NCBI GenBank assembly: GCA_013389125.1
Contig: JACADX010000233.1
Location: 1-7,535, forward strand
Direction: 5' to 3'
Origin: Parvularculaceae bacterium
GTDB taxonomy: Bacteria > Pseudomonadota > Alphaproteobacteria > Caulobacterales > Parvularculaceae
Length of the DNA: 7,535 nt
Part shown: positions 6,089 through 7,535 of the stretch, piece after piece
Numbering within the stretch: the stretch's first letter is position 1
Layout: the number at the start of each line of letters is the position of its first letter
The notes under the pieces: generated by a model
Told to the model about the DNA's origin: nothing
The model's database searches: none
The model's input: the letters and a program-made list of their open reading frames with translations, nothing else
Position numbers and translations under genes: made by a program

Positions 6089-6604
6089 ATGACCCGACTT
6101 TGCCTGATCGTTCTTGCAGCGACCGGGCTCGCCCTGTCGCCGACGCGCGCGCAGACGAACGCCGGCGCGGAGGCTCTCCTTGCTTACGATTGCGGCTCAG
6201 CGGAGAAGGCGGATGCGTTTCGCAGCGCGTCGATCGCGCTCGGCGGAGACGCGGAACGCGCATTTGTCGCCGCGCTTCGGGACGGCGCGCCTTCGGAAAT
6301 GCGCGCGGCTGAAGAGGAGCGCCTCGCATCCATGTACGAACGGCTGTCGCGCGTCCTCGCTTCTGAGGGGGTGCCGATCGCCGGCGTCATGGAGGAGGGC
6401 GGCCCCGCCCTGCCGCCGCGCGAGGCGTTTATCGCCGACGGTCTCAAACGTCTCGACATCCGCGCGCGCGAAAACGCGGTGCGCGGTCTTGGCGCGGTCG
6501 GCGGCGCTGGGGCCGCTGCCGAAATCCGCAAGGCCGCTGAACGCGACGCGGACCTGCGCCTGCTCGCCGATGCGGCGCTAAAGGAGATGTCGGAGCGGCA
6601 GTGA
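6089..6604 (+). CDS. Small exported protein of unknown function, possible HEAT-like helices
   Basis: 171 residues, not recognised as a named family. The ATG at 6089 has GGAGG (6079-6083) 5 nt upstream, and this site overlaps the end of the metzincin gene; the frame extends further upstream but would overlap that gene and lose the signal. MTRLCLIVLAATGLAL followed by SPTRA/QTN looks like a signal peptide cleaved near residue 21, placing the protein in the periplasm. The mature part is Ala- and Arg/Glu-rich and mostly helical. Residues about 122-168 (RARENAVRGLGAVG, then AAAEIRKAA and LADAALKEM) resemble a HEAT/PBS-lyase type helical pair, a protein-binding fold; this is a weak resemblance. A single Cys (35) remains after cleavage. 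The 10-bp spacing suggests co-expression with the metallopeptidase. It could be a partner, inhibitor or adaptor, or unrelated. Confidence 0.75.
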   Translation: MTRLCLIVLAATGLALSPTRAQTNAGAEALLAYDCGSAEKADAFRSASIALGGDAERAFVAALRDGAPSEMRAAEEERLASMYERLSRVLASEGVPIAGVMEEGGPALPPREAFIADGLKRLDIRARENAVRGLGAVGGAGAAAEIRKAAERDADLRLLADAALKEMSERQ

Positions 6605-6736
6605 CCGGCTGACCGACGAAATCGTGCGGAAGCAGCCTCGTCGCCGAACATATAAGCCGGACCGCGGCCATTGCGCCACAAAACGCATGCGGCGAACAGG
6701 ACGCCGCGCTCACGCCCCTCCGAAAACGTCCGCCGG

Positions 6737-6786
6737 TTGACCAGGGTCAAGGCGCGACCCGATCCGCCGATGATAATGAGGCGGAT
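6737..6786 (+). promoter_or_regulatory. Two inverted repeats in the leader of the flavoprotein gene
   Basis: TTGACC-AG-GGTCAA (6737-6750) is a perfect palindrome with a 2-nt centre and could be an operator; its left half also resembles a -35 box, but no good -10 lies 16-18 bp downstream. ATCCGCC (6762-6768) and GGCGGAT (6780-6786) are perfect around an 11-nt A/T-rich loop, ending 6 nt before the ribosome binding site GGAGG (6793-6797). It may be a leader stem-loop or a dimer-binding site. The remaining intergenic DNA from 6605 shows no gene. Confidence 0.4.
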
Positions 6787-6803
6787 AAGGATGGAGGGTT
6801 CAT

Positions 6804-7274
6804 ATGAAGATTCCGCTTGATCCGAAAACGAGGTCTTTCGTTTTGAAGGTTCTCGATGACGCCGCGGACATCGCCGTGGCGACGAAGCGCCCTGACGGCT
6901 TTCCGCAGGCGACCGTCGTCTCCTTCGTGCATGACGCAGGGACGATCTATTTCGGCTGCGACGCGCGTTCGCAAAAAGCGACGAACATCGCGCATGACAA
7001 CCGAATTTCGATCACCGCGACCCCGCCTTATCGCGACTGGAAACATATCCGCGGCGTCTCAATGGGCGCCCGCGCAATCCGCGTCGTCGACGAAAAAGAG
7101 CAGATGCGCGTCGGCGAATTGATGCTGAAGCGCTTCCCGGAAATGGCGGACTTCATGCACGAGATGAGCCCGGCGGACATGGCCCTCTTCCGCGTCGATC
7201 CTGAAGTCATCTCGATCCTTGATTATGCGCAAGGCTTCGGACATACGGAATTGAAGACGGGATTGGCGGCGTAA
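6804..7274 (+). CDS. Pyridoxamine 5'-phosphate oxidase-like FMN-binding protein
   Basis: 156 residues, a usual length for small split-barrel flavoproteins. GGAGG (6793-6797) lies 6 nt before the ATG. Seen: an N-terminal helix, the strand pair AVATKRPDGFPQATVVSF (25-41), IYFGCDARSQKATNIAHDNRISIT (48-71) where the Arg-Ser-x-Lys segment normally contacts the flavin phosphate, then IRGVSMGARAIRV (82-94), a helical insert with LMLKRFPEM (107-115), MALFRVDPEVISILDY (126-141) and a GFGHTEL end. This arrangement is typical of general-stress or pyridoxamine-oxidase-like proteins that bind FMN (some relatives use F420 or haem). It lacks the C-terminal region of true PdxH, so a role in vitamin B6 synthesis is unlikely. 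Substrate unknown. It has its own leader and appears to be transcribed alone. Confidence 0.88.
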   Translation: MKIPLDPKTRSFVLKVLDDAADIAVATKRPDGFPQATVVSFVHDAGTIYFGCDARSQKATNIAHDNRISITATPPYRDWKHIRGVSMGARAIRVVDEKEQMRVGELMLKRFPEMADFMHEMSPADMALFRVDPEVISILDYAQGFGHTELKTGLAA

Positions 7275-7328
7275 ACGCCGACGTCCGCATCGTGTCGCCT
7301 GTCGGTCGGCGTCCGGCGTATGCGCCGG
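7275..7328 (+). terminator. Two consecutive stem-loops after the flavoprotein gene
   Basis: ACGCCGAC (7275-7282), starting right after the stop codon, pairs perfectly with GTCGGCGT (7305-7312) across a 22-nt loop. It is followed directly by CCGGCG-TATG-CGCCGG (7313-7328), a perfect 6-bp stem with a 4-nt loop. No T-run follows, so this is not a classical intrinsic terminator; it may protect the 3' end of the mRNA or act with Rho. Confidence 0.35.
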
Positions 7329-7535
7329 CTGGCCGCGCGACGCCGTCATTGAGCTTGAAGCGCGCTCGTAAGGGGGCGCGGTTTTGCGAATGTGAGGCCC
7401 GAGGCTCGAGAGCCCTGCGCCGCCGCGAAACGCGGTTAACCGTCGATCCTGTTGATTCCGCTCGGAAACAAAACTCCGTCCCCCCTCCATTGGCGCGGCC
7501 TTAGGATGGGCGGGATGGAAATCATGGGCCAGCAA
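7329..7535. other. Right-hand intergenic DNA, possibly the start of another gene
   Basis: No complete gene is visible. CGGTTAACCG (7433-7442) is a perfect palindrome containing TTAACC, a half-site for CtrA in alphaproteobacteria, but the second TTAA half at the usual spacing is missing. Three in-frame ATGs (7506, 7515, 7524) near the right edge, after G-rich DNA, could begin a plus-strand gene, but only ten codons are present. Nothing else is seen. Confidence 0.4.

Noticed and set aside
7433..7442. CGGTTAACCG as a CtrA binding site
   Set aside because: Only one TTAACC half-site is seen; the second TTAA half at the expected spacing is absent.
7059..7535. 158-codon minus-strand frame reaching the right edge
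   Set aside because: Its second half is antisense to the flavoprotein gene and the rest has no motif.
7506..7535. Possible first codons of a plus-strand gene (three in-frame ATGs)
   Set aside because: Only ten codons are present, with no clear promoter or decisive ribosome site, so I do not list it as a gene.

Overview
The window looks like chromosomal DNA from a GC-rich alphaproteobacterium. The DusA and the phosphohexomutase read like alphaproteobacterial versions, and two genes encode lipoproteins with clear lipoboxes, so the cell is Gram-negative. I cannot name the order or genus from sequence alone. No tRNA, rRNA, CRISPR array, insertion sequence or phage gene is visible.

Layout, left to right. 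Bases 1-1037 (minus) hold a UDP-glucuronate decarboxylase (UDP-xylose synthase), cut by the left edge and starting with GTG. A 264-bp divergent spacer with repeated AATGCAA motifs separates it from dusA (plus, 1302-2297), a tRNA-dihydrouridine synthase. dusA converges, with a 4-bp gap, on a minus-strand two-gene operon: a phosphomannomutase/phosphoglucomutase (4732 down to 3224) followed after 7 bp by a TraB/GumN-family lipoprotein (3216 down to 2302). A second divergent spacer (4733-5118) holds a cluster of GC-rich dyads and, nearer the plus-strand genes, a CRP-like site placed where a class II activator would bind. It is followed by a plus-strand pair: a secreted lipoprotein with a metzincin-type zinc site (5119-6078) and, 10 bp later, a small exported protein of unknown function (6089-6604). 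A pyridoxamine 5'-phosphate oxidase-like flavoprotein (6804-7274) has its own leader containing two inverted repeats. The last 261 bp hold stem-loops and perhaps the first codons of another gene.

How the genes may work together. UDP-xylose synthase and the phosphohexomutase both supply activated sugars for cell-surface polysaccharide, but an unrelated tRNA-modification gene lies between them and they are not one operon. The least familiar part is the metzincin lipoprotein plus small exported protein pair: a possible envelope protease with a co-expressed partner, apparently under its own CRP/FNR-type control. No wholly new system can be claimed from the sequence. That pair and its control region are the best candidate for follow-up.
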